Below are positions 1 through 7,242 of a DNA stretch of 11,092 bases, in pieces. Origin of the DNA: Candidatus Curtissbacteria bacterium RIFCSPLOWO2_01_FULL_38_11b (GTDB lineage Bacteria; Patescibacteriota; Microgenomatia; Curtissbacterales; GWA2-41-24); NCBI GenBank assembly GCA_001774995.1, contig MFBO01000011.1:4029-15120 (forward strand), written 5' to 3'. The notes under the pieces are model-generated. The model was not told where the DNA came from. It saw only the letters and a list, made by a program, of their open reading frames with translations, and did not search any database. Each line of letters opens with the position of its first letter. Position 1 is the first letter of the stretch. A program made the translations under genes and the position numbers.

Positions 1-714
1 TTGAAAAAAGCCGTTATCAAATATCCCAAAAAATTTAAAGACCCAAAAGACATTAATACCACTGTTATAGTCAAAGTAAACGAAAAAGAAAGAAGCCACG
101 AAAGAGCCTTTTTTCTAGCAAACTCTCCAGAGCAGTATCAATTTGAATCAGAAAGGTTAATTAAAGGGAGGATTATTACTAAAAAAGACCTGAGTGCTGC
201 CATTATCGAAGAATTTATTTTAGGAGTCCAAGTTAACTTTAATTTCTTCCACTCTATAGTTGAACGTAGACTCGAGTTGGTTGGAACAGACACTAGAAGA
301 CAGACAGACATAGAAGGAATTTTAAAGTTGCCTGTTAACCGACAAAGTGAACTATTTAAAATTAAACAGATATATCCTCAGTACGAAGAAGCAGGTCACA
401 TTGCCGTGACTGTTTTGGAATCAATGCTAGAGCAAGCTTTCGAGATAGGTGAAAGATTTGTTAAAGCGGCAAAAGAAATGAAACCGCCCGGAGTTATTGG
501 CCCCTTTGCCTTACAATCAGTAATTACACCCGGTCCACCCAAAAAAGAAATCATGGTCTTTGATGTTTCGCCCAGAATGCCCGGGAGTCCCGGGATTTTT
601 GCGACACCTTATTCCAGTTATCTGTATGGTCAGCCAATTTCAATGGGCAGAAGAGTTGCTATGGAAATTCGCCAAGCAATAGATAAAAATAAATTAAAAG
701 AAATAACCACCTGA
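1..714 (+). CDS. purP: PurP, formate-dependent AICAR ligase (FAICAR synthetase), 5'-truncated by window edge
   Basis: The product matches the C-terminal two thirds of archaeal-type PurP, an ATP-grasp enzyme that formylates AICAR to FAICAR with formate and ATP in place of the folate-dependent PurH transformylase. The frame is open from base 1. Family members are about 340-360 residues and this piece is 237, so roughly 110-120 N-terminal residues lie upstream and the TTG at base 1 is probably not the start. Recognisable blocks are EEFILGVQVNFNFF (about residues 70-83), ELVGTDTRRQTDIEG (about 92-106) and the C-terminal VFDVSPRMPG followed by SMGRRVAMEIRQAI (about 187-227), typical of the DUF1297 region with its ATP-grasp metal and nucleotide ligands. 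It is followed 31 nt later by purB. PurP is best known from archaea; here it sits among bacterial-type genes. The identification is firm, the exact substrate role is taken from the family. Confidence 0.88.
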   Translation: MKKAVIKYPKKFKDPKDINTTVIVKVNEKERSHERAFFLANSPEQYQFESERLIKGRIITKKDLSAAIIEEFILGVQVNFNFFHSIVERRLELVGTDTRRQTDIEGILKLPVNRQSELFKIKQIYPQYEEAGHIAVTVLESMLEQAFEIGERFVKAAKEMKPPGVIGPFALQSVITPGPPKKEIMVFDVSPRMPGSPGIFATPYSSYLYGQPISMGRRVAMEIRQAIDKNKLKEITT

Positions 715-716
715 AT

Positions 717-745
717 TTGCTTTTACGAATTTATTATCCTATAAT
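717..745 (+). promoter_or_regulatory. Sigma70-type promoter abutting the purB start
   Basis: A perfect -10 box TATAAT lies at 740-745, with a partial -35 TTGCTT at 717-722 and a 17-nt spacer. The -10 box touches the annotated ATG at 746. A transcript from it would begin near 752, downstream of that ATG and just before a second in-frame ATG at 758. No Shine-Dalgarno site is visible before either ATG. Confidence 0.55.
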
Positions 746-2167
746 ATGCCAACAAAAATGATAAACACAGAAAGAGAACCAAGTCTTCCTCTAACTGAGT
801 TAACAGCTATCTCCATTCTCGATGGTAGAAATAGGCAAGAAGTCGCGGAGCTCGCCCCTTATGTTTCGGAATTCAATATTATTAAAACCAGATTTGAAGT
901 CGAATCAAAGTATCTAATCGCTCTATCACAAGCTAGAGTCGTCCGGGTGCTAAACGAAGAAGAAAGAGCCAGACTTGAATCTTTCAGCATAAACATAAAA
1001 TTAGCAGATGCAAAAAGAATCAAAAAAATAGAAGGGAAATTGGATCACGATGTTAAAGCAGTTGAAAGATCCTTCCGAACAATGCTTAAAGGAACTTCTC
1101 TGGAAGATGTTATCGAAAAAGTTCACATCGGCCTTACTTCGGAAGATGTCAACAACATCACCTACCGTTTGATACTGAAAAGAGCCACTCATAATATTTT
1201 TATTCCAACATTAGACGCCTTTATTGACGAGCTTGTCAGAGTAGCCAAGGATACCAAGTCAATGCCGATGCTTGCAAGAACCCATGGTCAGGCTGCTGTT
1301 CCTACAACCCTTGGTAAAGAATTGATAGTTTTTGCTACAAGACTAAATAAAGAAATTAGAGAACTTGAAGCTTATCAGCTAAGCGGGAAAGTGACTGGTG
1401 CAGTTGGTAATTTAAACGCTCTTCACGAAGCGTATCCAAACGTAGACTGGATCGATTTTTCCAAAGAGTTTGTAAATTCATTTGGTTTAAAACCTAATAT
1501 AATTACAACTCAGATAAATCCATACGAAGACATAATAACCTTCATTCAAAATTATCAAAGAATCAATGGAATATTCTTGGATTTCGATCAAGATATGTGG
1601 CGATATATTAGTGATGACTGGTTTGCGCAAGTTGTCAAAAAAGGCGAAGTTGGCTCATCCACCATGCCACAAAAAGTAAACCCAATTCGCTTTGAAAACA
1701 GTGAAGGTAATATAGGTAAAGCAAATGCCCTTTTCGAATTTATGGTAAGAACGCTTTCAATCTCACGTCTCCAGCGTCATCTTTCGGACAGTACTATTAT
1801 TAGAGATGTGGGTGTGCCGCTTGGTTATTCTCTGCTTTCTTACAAAAATTCAACTGCCGGATTTTTAAGGGTTAGACCAAACGAGACGGAAATCACCGCT
1901 GTTCTAAATCGAGACTGGTCGATTCTATCAGAAGCTGCACAAATAATTATGCGAAAAAGAAGTGTCAAAGATCCGTATTCACTTATGGCAAAACTCACTC
2001 GCGGTAAACATATAGGAAAAGTTGACTGGACTAATCTAATAGACCAATTACCACTAACTGAGGTTGAGAAACAGAGACTTGGAAACTTGACTCCTGAAAC
2101 TTACATTGGGGAGGCTGTAAGATTAACCGAGTTAGCTATCAACGAGATAATAGATTCTAAAAAATGA
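746..2167 (+). CDS. purB: Adenylosuccinate lyase
   Basis: PurB cleaves fumarate from SAICAR to give AICAR and from adenylosuccinate to give AMP, so it acts in both IMP and AMP synthesis. The 473-residue product resembles the E. coli-type branch: LTAISILDGR near the N-terminus (19-28), HDVKAVE (101-107), TSEDVNN (131-137), ARTHGQAAVPTTLGKE with the probable catalytic His180, and the fumarase/aspartase signature GSSTMPQKVNP (303-313), which contains the flexible-loop serines. LQRHLSDSTIIRD (342-354) and the C-terminal LTRGK/YIGEA blocks also fit. Length is normal. The start at 746 has no ribosome site and directly follows a TATAAT box; ATG 758 (residue 5) keeps every conserved block and would suit a leaderless mRNA. 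The stop overlaps the purE start (ATGA), indicating translational coupling. Confidence 0.95.
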   Translation: MPTKMINTEREPSLPLTELTAISILDGRNRQEVAELAPYVSEFNIIKTRFEVESKYLIALSQARVVRVLNEEERARLESFSINIKLADAKRIKKIEGKLDHDVKAVERSFRTMLKGTSLEDVIEKVHIGLTSEDVNNITYRLILKRATHNIFIPTLDAFIDELVRVAKDTKSMPMLARTHGQAAVPTTLGKELIVFATRLNKEIRELEAYQLSGKVTGAVGNLNALHEAYPNVDWIDFSKEFVNSFGLKPNIITTQINPYEDIITFIQNYQRINGIFLDFDQDMWRYISDDWFAQVVKKGEVGSSTMPQKVNPIRFENSEGNIGKANALFEFMVRTLSISRLQRHLSDSTIIRDVGVPLGYSLLSYKNSTAGFLRVRPNETEITAVLNRDWSILSEAAQIIMRKRSVKDPYSLMAKLTRGKHIGKVDWTNLIDQLPLTEVEKQRLGNLTPETYIGEAVRLTELAINEIIDSKK

Positions 2168-2688
2168 AAAAGGTGCAAGTTGCAATTGTAATGGGTTCTG
2201 ATTCAGACCTTAAAATAATGTCCGAAGCGGCGAAGATCCTCGAAGAACTTCAAATTAAATACGAAGTTCAAATTCTTTCTGCTCACAGGACTCCCGAGGA
2301 AACTGCCAATTTTGCAAAAGGTGCTCAAAAACGTCAAATTAAAGTAATCATCGCCGGGGCCGGCGGTGCGGCCGCACTTCCGGGAACCATTGCAGCTCAA
2401 ACTACCTTACCAGTGATTGGTGTCCCTATAAAATCAAAGTCGCTTCAAGGAATTGATTCACTTCTCTCCATAGCTCAAATGCCGCCAGGTGTACCGGTTG
2501 CAACAGTTGGTATCGACAGTGCCCAGAATGCAGGATTAATAGCAGCTATTATTATCGGGTCCCTCGATGAAAAAGTTAATCAAAGGGTTCAAAAGTATAA
2601 AGATGAATTAAGACAAAAGAATATTAAGAAAAATTTACTGCTTAAAAAAATAGGTTGGTCGAAATATATTAGCGAATCTAAAAAATAA
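2164..2688 (+). CDS. purE: PurE, N5-CAIR mutase (AIR carboxylase catalytic subunit, class I)
   Basis: PurE forms 4-carboxy-AIR, normally by moving the carboxyl group of N5-CAIR made by PurK; PurK is not in this window. Class I features in the 174-residue product are VMGSDSD (9-15), SAHRTPEE with the catalytic-type His41 (39-46), IAGAGGAAALPG (63-74), LPVIGVP (82-88), and GIDSLLSIAQMP followed by GVPVATVGIDSAQNAG (96-124). One oddity is Ala70: the usual block is GGAAHLPG, so a normally conserved second active-site histidine is missing. The C-terminus carries a lysine-rich tail after about residue 140 and is slightly longer than usual. The gene overlaps purB by 4 nt and purC by 1 nt (TAATG), so the three are very likely co-transcribed and translationally coupled. 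Confidence 0.94.
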   Translation: MKKVQVAIVMGSDSDLKIMSEAAKILEELQIKYEVQILSAHRTPEETANFAKGAQKRQIKVIIAGAGGAAALPGTIAAQTTLPVIGVPIKSKSLQGIDSLLSIAQMPPGVPVATVGIDSAQNAGLIAAIIIGSLDEKVNQRVQKYKDELRQKNIKKNLLLKKIGWSKYISESKK

Positions 2689-3659
2689 TGATCGATAAAA
2701 AAACGATAATAAAAAACATCCCTCATGCTCTAAAAACCGTTAAAATCTCCGGTCTTGGTAAAAAAGAGAGTGGTAAAGTTCGAGATTGGTTCACTAAAGA
2801 CAATTTCAGAATTTTAATAGCCACAGACAGAATTTCCGCATTCGACAAAGTCCTTGGACTGATTCCGTTTCGAGGAGCTGTTTTAAATAAGCTTTCTGAG
2901 TTCTGGTTTGAAAGAACCCGCGATATTGTCCCAAACCACATGATTGGCATTGTTGACCCCAACGTAATGCTGGTTTCTGAGTGCAAAGCCTTACCTGTCG
3001 AAATTGTAGTTCGTGCCTACATTACAGGTGTAACAGGTACATCTCTTTGGAAATTATACAATGATGGCCAGCGGGTAATTTACGGGATTAAATTCCCCGA
3101 TGGACTTAAAAAACACCAAAAACTAGCTCGACCCATCATAACTCCAACTACAAGAGGAACAGGTCCGGGTGGTCACGATGAGCCCATCACCAAAAAGGAA
3201 ATTATAAAGCGAAAGCTAATCTCGCCTGCAATTTATAGACAAATAGAAAAAGCTGCTCTTGCACTTTTTGAAAGAGGAACTAAAATTGCCCAAAAAGCCG
3301 GATTTATATTAGCAGATACGAAGTATGAATTTGGACTTGATCGGCAAGGAAAATTAATTTTGATTGATGAAATTCACACCCCTGATAGCAGTCGTTTTTG
3401 GCATAAGAAATCATACAGGGAAAAAATGAAAAAAGGGCAAGATCCTGAAAATTATGACAAGGAATACATGAGAATTTGGTTTGCTAAAGAAGGTTATACA
3501 GGTCGCGGTAAAGTTCCCCAAATGCCAGAAAAATTAATTATTGATCTTTCTCAACGATATATGGAGGTCTATGAAAGATTAACAGGTGAAAAATTTACTC
3601 TGGACACCACAAAACCCCAACTTGAAAGAATAGTCGAGAATGTGAGCAAGTTAATTTAA
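2688..3659 (+). CDS. purC: SAICAR synthetase
   Basis: PurC condenses CAIR with aspartate using ATP to give SAICAR, the substrate of PurB. The 323-residue product belongs to the longer, yeast Ade1-like form rather than the roughly 240-residue E. coli form. It shows SGKVRDW (28-34), the nucleotide-binding beginning of the fold, ATDRISAFD (45-53), signature one LPVEIVVRAYITG (102-114), and signature two, LILIDEIHTPDSSRFW (223-238). QDPENYDKEYMRIWF (251-265) is also characteristic of the long form. The start ATG overlaps the purE stop by one base. guaA begins about 6 nt after the stop, so the operon continues. Confidence 0.95.
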   Translation: MIDKKTIIKNIPHALKTVKISGLGKKESGKVRDWFTKDNFRILIATDRISAFDKVLGLIPFRGAVLNKLSEFWFERTRDIVPNHMIGIVDPNVMLVSECKALPVEIVVRAYITGVTGTSLWKLYNDGQRVIYGIKFPDGLKKHQKLARPIITPTTRGTGPGGHDEPITKKEIIKRKLISPAIYRQIEKAALALFERGTKIAQKAGFILADTKYEFGLDRQGKLILIDEIHTPDSSRFWHKKSYREKMKKGQDPENYDKEYMRIWFAKEGYTGRGKVPQMPEKLIIDLSQRYMEVYERLTGEKFTLDTTKPQLERIVENVSKLI

Positions 3660-3665
3660 CGATTG

Positions 3666-5207
3666 ATGGTTGCTGTAATAAATTTCGGAGGCCAGTATGC
3701 ACACCTTATTGCAAGAAGGATACGTCAGCTCGGAGTCAAAAGTGAATTAATTTCACCAGACGTAAAATTACCAGATCTAAAAAAACTAAATCCTCAGGCA
3801 TTAATTTTATCAGGCAGTCCATATTCAGTTTACGAAAAAAAATCTCCCAAACTCAACATAAAAATCTACAATCTCAAATTACCGATTTTAGGTATTTGCT
3901 ATGGTCTGCAGTTAATTGCCTACCAACTAGGCGGCAAGGTATCATCACGACAGACGAAGCAATTTGGAAAGGAAATATTAATAATTAAAAATAAATCGCC
4001 ACTTTTTGAAAATTTACTCAATAAGGAAACAGTCTGGTTTTCCCACGGCGATCAGGTAGATAAATTGCCAAGAGGGTTTGATATTATTGCTTCGACTAAA
4101 AACGCTAAGATAGCCGCTTTCCAAAATCTCCAAAAAAAACTTTTCGGCATCCAGTTTCACCCCGAAGTAAGCCATACTCCAAAAGGCGAAAAAATTTTAC
4201 GGAATTTTCTGTTCAAAATTGCCAAAGCCAGAAAAGATTGGGATCTTACCGAAGTCAAAATGCAGATAGTTAAAAAGATAAAGACTGAAGTTGGCAATGA
4301 TAAAGTTTTGGTCGCATTATCAGGTGGAGTGGATTCATTGGTGGCAACTTGTTTAATTCGTGAGGCTCTGGGCTCAAATCTCTATCCAATTTTTATAGAC
4401 ACTGGTTTGCTGCGACAATATGATATTCATGACTTTAGAAAAATGGTCAAAATTTTAAATTTTAAAAATGTCCAAATTATTAAAGCGCAAGATCGCTTCC
4501 TTAAAATTCTCAAAGGCGTAGTGGATCCCGAAGAAAAACGCCGAAAGATTGCACGAGTTTACTTTGAAATTTTAGAAGAAGAAGCAAAAAAAATAGGCAA
4601 TGTAATCTATCTGGGACAAGGAACTATTTATCCGGATAGAATTGAATCTGCACAAACATCCAAACATGCCGATAAAATTAAAAGCCACCATAATGTTACA
4701 TTGCCGCATGGTTTAAAGCTCAAAATTGTTGAACCGCTTGCTGAACTTTATAAAGACGAAGTCAGAACGCTAGGGAGAATCCTTAACGTCCCCGATAGTT
4801 TTTTAAACCGCCATCCTTTTCCCGGCCCTGGTCTTGGCATCCGAATCTTAGGAGAAGTAACCAAAGAAAGACTGGAAATTGTTCGCGCGGCAGATGAGGT
4901 TTTTATTTCCGAGCTTAAATCCGCTGGACTATACAATATAAAGGAAGGATCCTCAAAGATGTCGCAAGCCCTAGCTGCAATTTTACCTGTTAAGTCGGTA
5001 GGTGTAATGGGTGATGCCCGAACGTATTCTTACATGATCGCTCTTCGCTGTGTTGATACAGTTGATTTTATGACCGCTGACTGGTCAAAAATCCCAAACG
5101 AAGTTTTGGAAAAAGTATCGTCACGAATTGTCAACGAAGTGCGCGGTGTCAATCGCGTAGTTTACGACATCACCCAAAAACCCCCGGCAACGATTGAATA
5201 TGAGTAA
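3666..5207 (+). CDS. guaA: GMP synthase (glutamine-hydrolysing), single chain
   Basis: GuaA converts XMP, glutamine and ATP to GMP. The protein (513 residues from ATG 3666) has both halves fused. The N-terminal class I glutamine amidotransferase has nucleophile Cys78 in GICYGLQ and the His165/Glu167 pair in GIQFHPEVS. The ATP pyrophosphatase has the PP-loop SGGVDS (219-224), GQGTIYPDRIES, and KSHHNV (339-344), and the C-terminal dimerisation domain ends in KPPATIEYE. After HHNV the usual GGLP is shortened to TLP, a small loop difference. An in-frame TTG at 3663 precedes the ATG; ATG is preferred because the following VAVINFGGQY aligns with normal N-termini. No clear ribosome site is visible, and purC ends only 6 nt upstream. 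The fused form is bacterial; archaea usually encode the two halves separately. Confidence 0.95.
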   Translation: MVAVINFGGQYAHLIARRIRQLGVKSELISPDVKLPDLKKLNPQALILSGSPYSVYEKKSPKLNIKIYNLKLPILGICYGLQLIAYQLGGKVSSRQTKQFGKEILIIKNKSPLFENLLNKETVWFSHGDQVDKLPRGFDIIASTKNAKIAAFQNLQKKLFGIQFHPEVSHTPKGEKILRNFLFKIAKARKDWDLTEVKMQIVKKIKTEVGNDKVLVALSGGVDSLVATCLIREALGSNLYPIFIDTGLLRQYDIHDFRKMVKILNFKNVQIIKAQDRFLKILKGVVDPEEKRRKIARVYFEILEEEAKKIGNVIYLGQGTIYPDRIESAQTSKHADKIKSHHNVTLPHGLKLKIVEPLAELYKDEVRTLGRILNVPDSFLNRHPFPGPGLGIRILGEVTKERLEIVRAADEVFISELKSAGLYNIKEGSSKMSQALAAILPVKSVGVMGDARTYSYMIALRCVDTVDFMTADWSKIPNEVLEKVSSRIVNEVRGVNRVVYDITQKPPATIEYE

Positions 5208-5339
5208 ATAATTTGAAATTTTAAATTTATAATTTTTTTTCAAAGAAAAGCTCTGCTTATTGAATTTTTAATGTTTTAAATTTTAAATATCTATAATTTA
5301 TTTCAAATTTCAAACTTCAAATTGAAAATAAAAGGCCGT
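5208..5339 (+). other. AT-rich intergenic region with inverted repeat and possible promoter
   Basis: This gap separates guaA from the pyrophosphatase gene and is almost all A and T. A 10-bp inverted repeat pairs AATTTGAAAT (5210-5219) with ATTTCAAATT (5300-5309). TTCAAATT occurs at 5302-5309 and again at 5316-5323. A TATAAT box at 5292-5297 could serve the next gene, but no good -35 stands at the right distance. A small AAGC-TCT-GCTT hairpin near 5248-5258 is too short to call a terminator. AAAGG at 5331-5335, 4 nt before ATG 5340, is a close-set possible ribosome site. Confidence 0.35.
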
Positions 5340-5885
5340 ATGAATAAGTTTACATTCGTCACCTCCAACAAAAACAAGGCTCGAGAGATAACAGAAATTT
5401 TAAGTTCGGGTATCAAAATCAACGAAGTGGAATTACCCGAAATCCAATCTCTTAACCTTGATGAAGTCATAGCAGCAAAAGCTAGGGCAGCTTATCGAAA
5501 AATTAAAAAGCCGGTTTTAGTAGAAGACATCAGTTTTGAAATAAAAGCTCTAAAAGGTTTGCCCGGCACTTTCATCAAATTTTTTCTTCAAACTCTTGGT
5601 ACAGAGGGTACGGTTAAACTCGTCGGCAGGTCAAAAACCGATACTACAGTTACAGCAGCAATTGCTATTTATGATGGCAAAAATTTTAAAATCTTCAAAG
5701 GAAAAGTCAGTGGTACATTATCCAAAAAAGATAAGGGAATACACGGTTTCGGCTTTGATAAAGTTTTTATCCCAAAAGGCTACAAACATACATATGCTCA
5801 AATGCCACCATCTCTAAAAAACGAAATTTCGCACAGAGCTAAGGCGTTAAGAAAAGCAAAGACATATCTTAAAAAGACAAATTGA
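5340..5885 (+). CDS. RdgB/HAM1-family non-canonical purine NTP pyrophosphatase
   Basis: The family hydrolyses ITP, dITP and XTP to monophosphates and keeps deaminated purines out of nucleic acids; it works in the cytoplasm. The 181-residue protein from ATG 5340 has the N-terminal substrate motif FVTSNKNKAREI (6-17), VEDISFEIKALKGLPG (61-76) with the acidic pair Glu62/Asp63 that normally serves metal binding and catalysis, FGFDKVFIP (137-145) and the late KNEISHRAKAL (160-170). The LPGTFIKFFL stretch looks more like archaeal/eukaryotic ITPA than the E. coli LGGxPGxxSARY form. A TTG at 5322 would add six residues, but ATG 5340 gives the standard family N-terminus. It follows purine synthesis genes, which suits a nucleotide-cleaning role. 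The promoter of the next gene overlaps its TGA stop. Confidence 0.9.
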   Translation: MNKFTFVTSNKNKAREITEILSSGIKINEVELPEIQSLNLDEVIAAKARAAYRKIKKPVLVEDISFEIKALKGLPGTFIKFFLQTLGTEGTVKLVGRSKTDTTVTAAIAIYDGKNFKIFKGKVSGTLSKKDKGIHGFGFDKVFIPKGYKHTYAQMPPSLKNEISHRAKALRKAKTYLKKTN

Positions 5886-5908
5886 CACCTAACTTCAATT
5901 GATATATT
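5882..5908 (+). promoter_or_regulatory. Promoter for the bactofilin-like membrane gene
   Basis: A consensus -35 TTGACA at 5882-5887 overlaps the TGA stop of the preceding gene. Possible -10 boxes are TATATT at 5903-5908 (15-nt spacer, better match) or TATTCT at 5905-5910 (17-nt spacer). The transcript would start about 5915-5918, leaving only some 6-9 nt before the GTG at 5924 and no room for a normal ribosome site. Confidence 0.5.
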
Positions 5909-5923
5909 CTTAACTCGAATATC

Positions 5924-7075
5924 GTGCTTAAAAAATATTTACCACTCTCCATTTTATTGCTATTAACGCTGATTTTTACTCCTTATGTATTTGCCCAGCA
6001 CATTGAAAGACAAGAGATTGTGCTTTTACCCAAAGATCAGGTTGTCAACCAGGATTATTTTGCAACAGGTGAAAAAGTTACAATTGCAGGAATTGTCAAC
6101 GGTGATGCTTATATTGCTGGCGGCAATTTAATTATCGATGGGGAAATAAACGGTGATTTACTTGCAGCAGGAGGCACAGTTAACATCCGCGGAAGAGTTA
6201 CCGATGATGTCAGGGTGGCAGCAGGGCAAGTGATTATCTCAGGTCTTGTAGAAGGTAATGTTACAGTTCTTGGAGGTTCTGTTAATTTAGAAAATTCAGC
6301 AGAAATTAAAGGAAGTTTAACAAGTGCAGCCGGCAACCTTTCTGTATTTAGCCCAATTGGAAAAGGCATTACAGCAGGTGCAGGGGATATCACGATTGAT
6401 AGTAAAATAAGTGGCAACATTTTAACTGGTGTCAACTCTTTAACCTTGAACCCAAACGCCGAAGTTAATGGTAATTTAACATATGTGAGTGAAAGACAAG
6501 CTAATATCCAGCCCGGAGCAAAAGTATCCGGCAAAACTACCCATAATCTGCCGCAAAAACCCCAAGAGAAAGATATGGAAAAAATCTTAGGTGGGATTTT
6601 CTTATTCTTTGAAATTATAAGTTTCCTGGCAGCATTAATAATGGGAATGTTACTTTTAAAATTCTTTCCCAATTACATAAAAGACCTTGTAAATTATTTA
6701 GATAACAAACCTTTAAAAAGTACTGGGCTAGGATTATTGACTGCTGTTGTCACACCGATTTTAATTATCCTTCTTTTTATTACTCTTGTTGGAATACCCG
6801 CAAGTCTAATGCTCTTGGCAGCATTTTTGGTTTCACTTTATTTTTCCAAAATTATTTTTGCAATGTACATTGGCCAAAAAGCTACAGCCATTCTTGGTAG
6901 AAAATGGACAGTCTACCTATCATTTTTAACAGGATTAATGATTTTATATTTATTTAAAATTATTCCTGTTGTTGGCTTTATTACAACTATAGTTGCGGTG
7001 CTTGCGGGTACTGGAGCAATTGTCCAGGCAAAGTTTTCCATCTTAAAACTATCAAAATCCAAGAAAATAATTTAG
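5924..7075 (+). CDS. Membrane protein with bactofilin-like (polymer-forming) repeat domain
   Basis: The 383-residue product starts with a signal peptide (MLKKYLPLSI, hydrophobic to about residue 23, possible cleavage after YVFA at 24). Residues about 48-205 are a run of short beta repeats of the kind G-x-[IV]-x-G-[DN]-x-x-x-x-x-G-G, such as GIVNGDAYIAGG, GEINGDLLAAGG and GLVEGNVTVLGG, which predicts a right-handed beta-helix like that of bactofilins. A linker with PQKPQEKD follows, then hydrophobic stretches near 223-247, 269-317 (probably two passes) and 330-367 (probably two). The repeat domain should therefore lie outside the membrane, unlike cytoplasmic bactofilins. The role is unknown; an envelope scaffold is plausible. 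GTG at 5924 is the only start that keeps the full signal peptide. It reads from its own promoter and ends facing the GtrA gene. Confidence 0.75.
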   Translation: MLKKYLPLSILLLLTLIFTPYVFAQHIERQEIVLLPKDQVVNQDYFATGEKVTIAGIVNGDAYIAGGNLIIDGEINGDLLAAGGTVNIRGRVTDDVRVAAGQVIISGLVEGNVTVLGGSVNLENSAEIKGSLTSAAGNLSVFSPIGKGITAGAGDITIDSKISGNILTGVNSLTLNPNAEVNGNLTYVSERQANIQPGAKVSGKTTHNLPQKPQEKDMEKILGGIFLFFEIISFLAALIMGMLLLKFFPNYIKDLVNYLDNKPLKSTGLGLLTAVVTPILIILLFITLVGIPASLMLLAAFLVSLYFSKIIFAMYIGQKATAILGRKWTVYLSFLTGLMILYLFKIIPVVGFITTIVAVLAGTGAIVQAKFSILKLSKSKKII

Positions 7076-7116
7076 GGAATAAAGCTATTTTTTAAAAACT
7101 ATCAACTTTAGACCCG

Positions 7117-7242
7117 AATTCTGAGTGTACGAAGAATGAGGATCGCAAACTCATTTTTTAAAGACAATGAGTTTTAGGATCGCAATCCTGAGTCCATCGA
7201 AGGATGAGAACCGCAAACTCATCGCTTGAATACGATGAGTTT
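7117..7242. repeat. Two-copy structured repeat, each copy with two hairpins
   Basis: Copy 1 spans 7117-7174 and copy 2 spans 7184-7242, a period of 67 nt. Each has a first hairpin, ATTCT/AGAAT in copy 1 (7118-7122, 7133-7137) and ATCCT/AGGAT in copy 2 (7185-7189, 7201-7205), then a shared GAG-R-A-Y-CGC stretch, then AAACTCAT paired with ATGAGTTT 12 nt away. The inner bases of that second stem pair differently in the copies: one extra T-A pair in copy 1, CG/CG in copy 2. Stem changes are therefore compensated while the loops diverge. Between the copies, AGGAT-CGCA-ATCCT (7176-7189) can form an alternative hairpin. The last hairpin covers the 3' end of the GtrA gene. Confidence 0.8.
7147..7174. 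terminator. Possible bidirectional terminator hairpin between convergent genes
   Basis: AAACTCATT (7147-7155) and AATGAGTTT (7166-7174) form a 9-bp stem with a 10-nt loop, 72 nt after the bactofilin-like gene. On the + strand it is followed by only four T, and the stem is low in GC, so it is a weak candidate. The second copy (7215-7224 with 7233-7242, 10 bp) lies at the end of the GtrA gene. The position between convergent genes is the main support. Confidence 0.3.

Noticed and set aside
1-3. TTG at base 1 as the real start of purP
   Set aside because: The product lacks about 110-120 N-terminal residues of the family; the window edge is the simpler explanation.
1-5207. Archaeal origin of the whole window
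   Set aside because: PurP is archaeal-type, but GuaA is fused, promoters are of bacterial sigma70 type, and the lipobox and GtrA genes are bacterial in style.
5248-5258. Rho-independent terminator after guaA
   Set aside because: The AAGC/GCTT stem is only 4 bp with a 3-nt loop and cannot be told apart from chance in AT-rich sequence.
6109-6672. Minus-strand 187-residue open frame as a gene
   Set aside because: It is opposite the repeat domain of the bactofilin-like gene; the Pro/Leu-rich translation reflects the complement of the Gly/Val repeats.
7117-7242. CRISPR array
   Set aside because: Only two imperfect copies, no regular unique spacers, and no cas genes nearby; the copies are internally paired hairpins.
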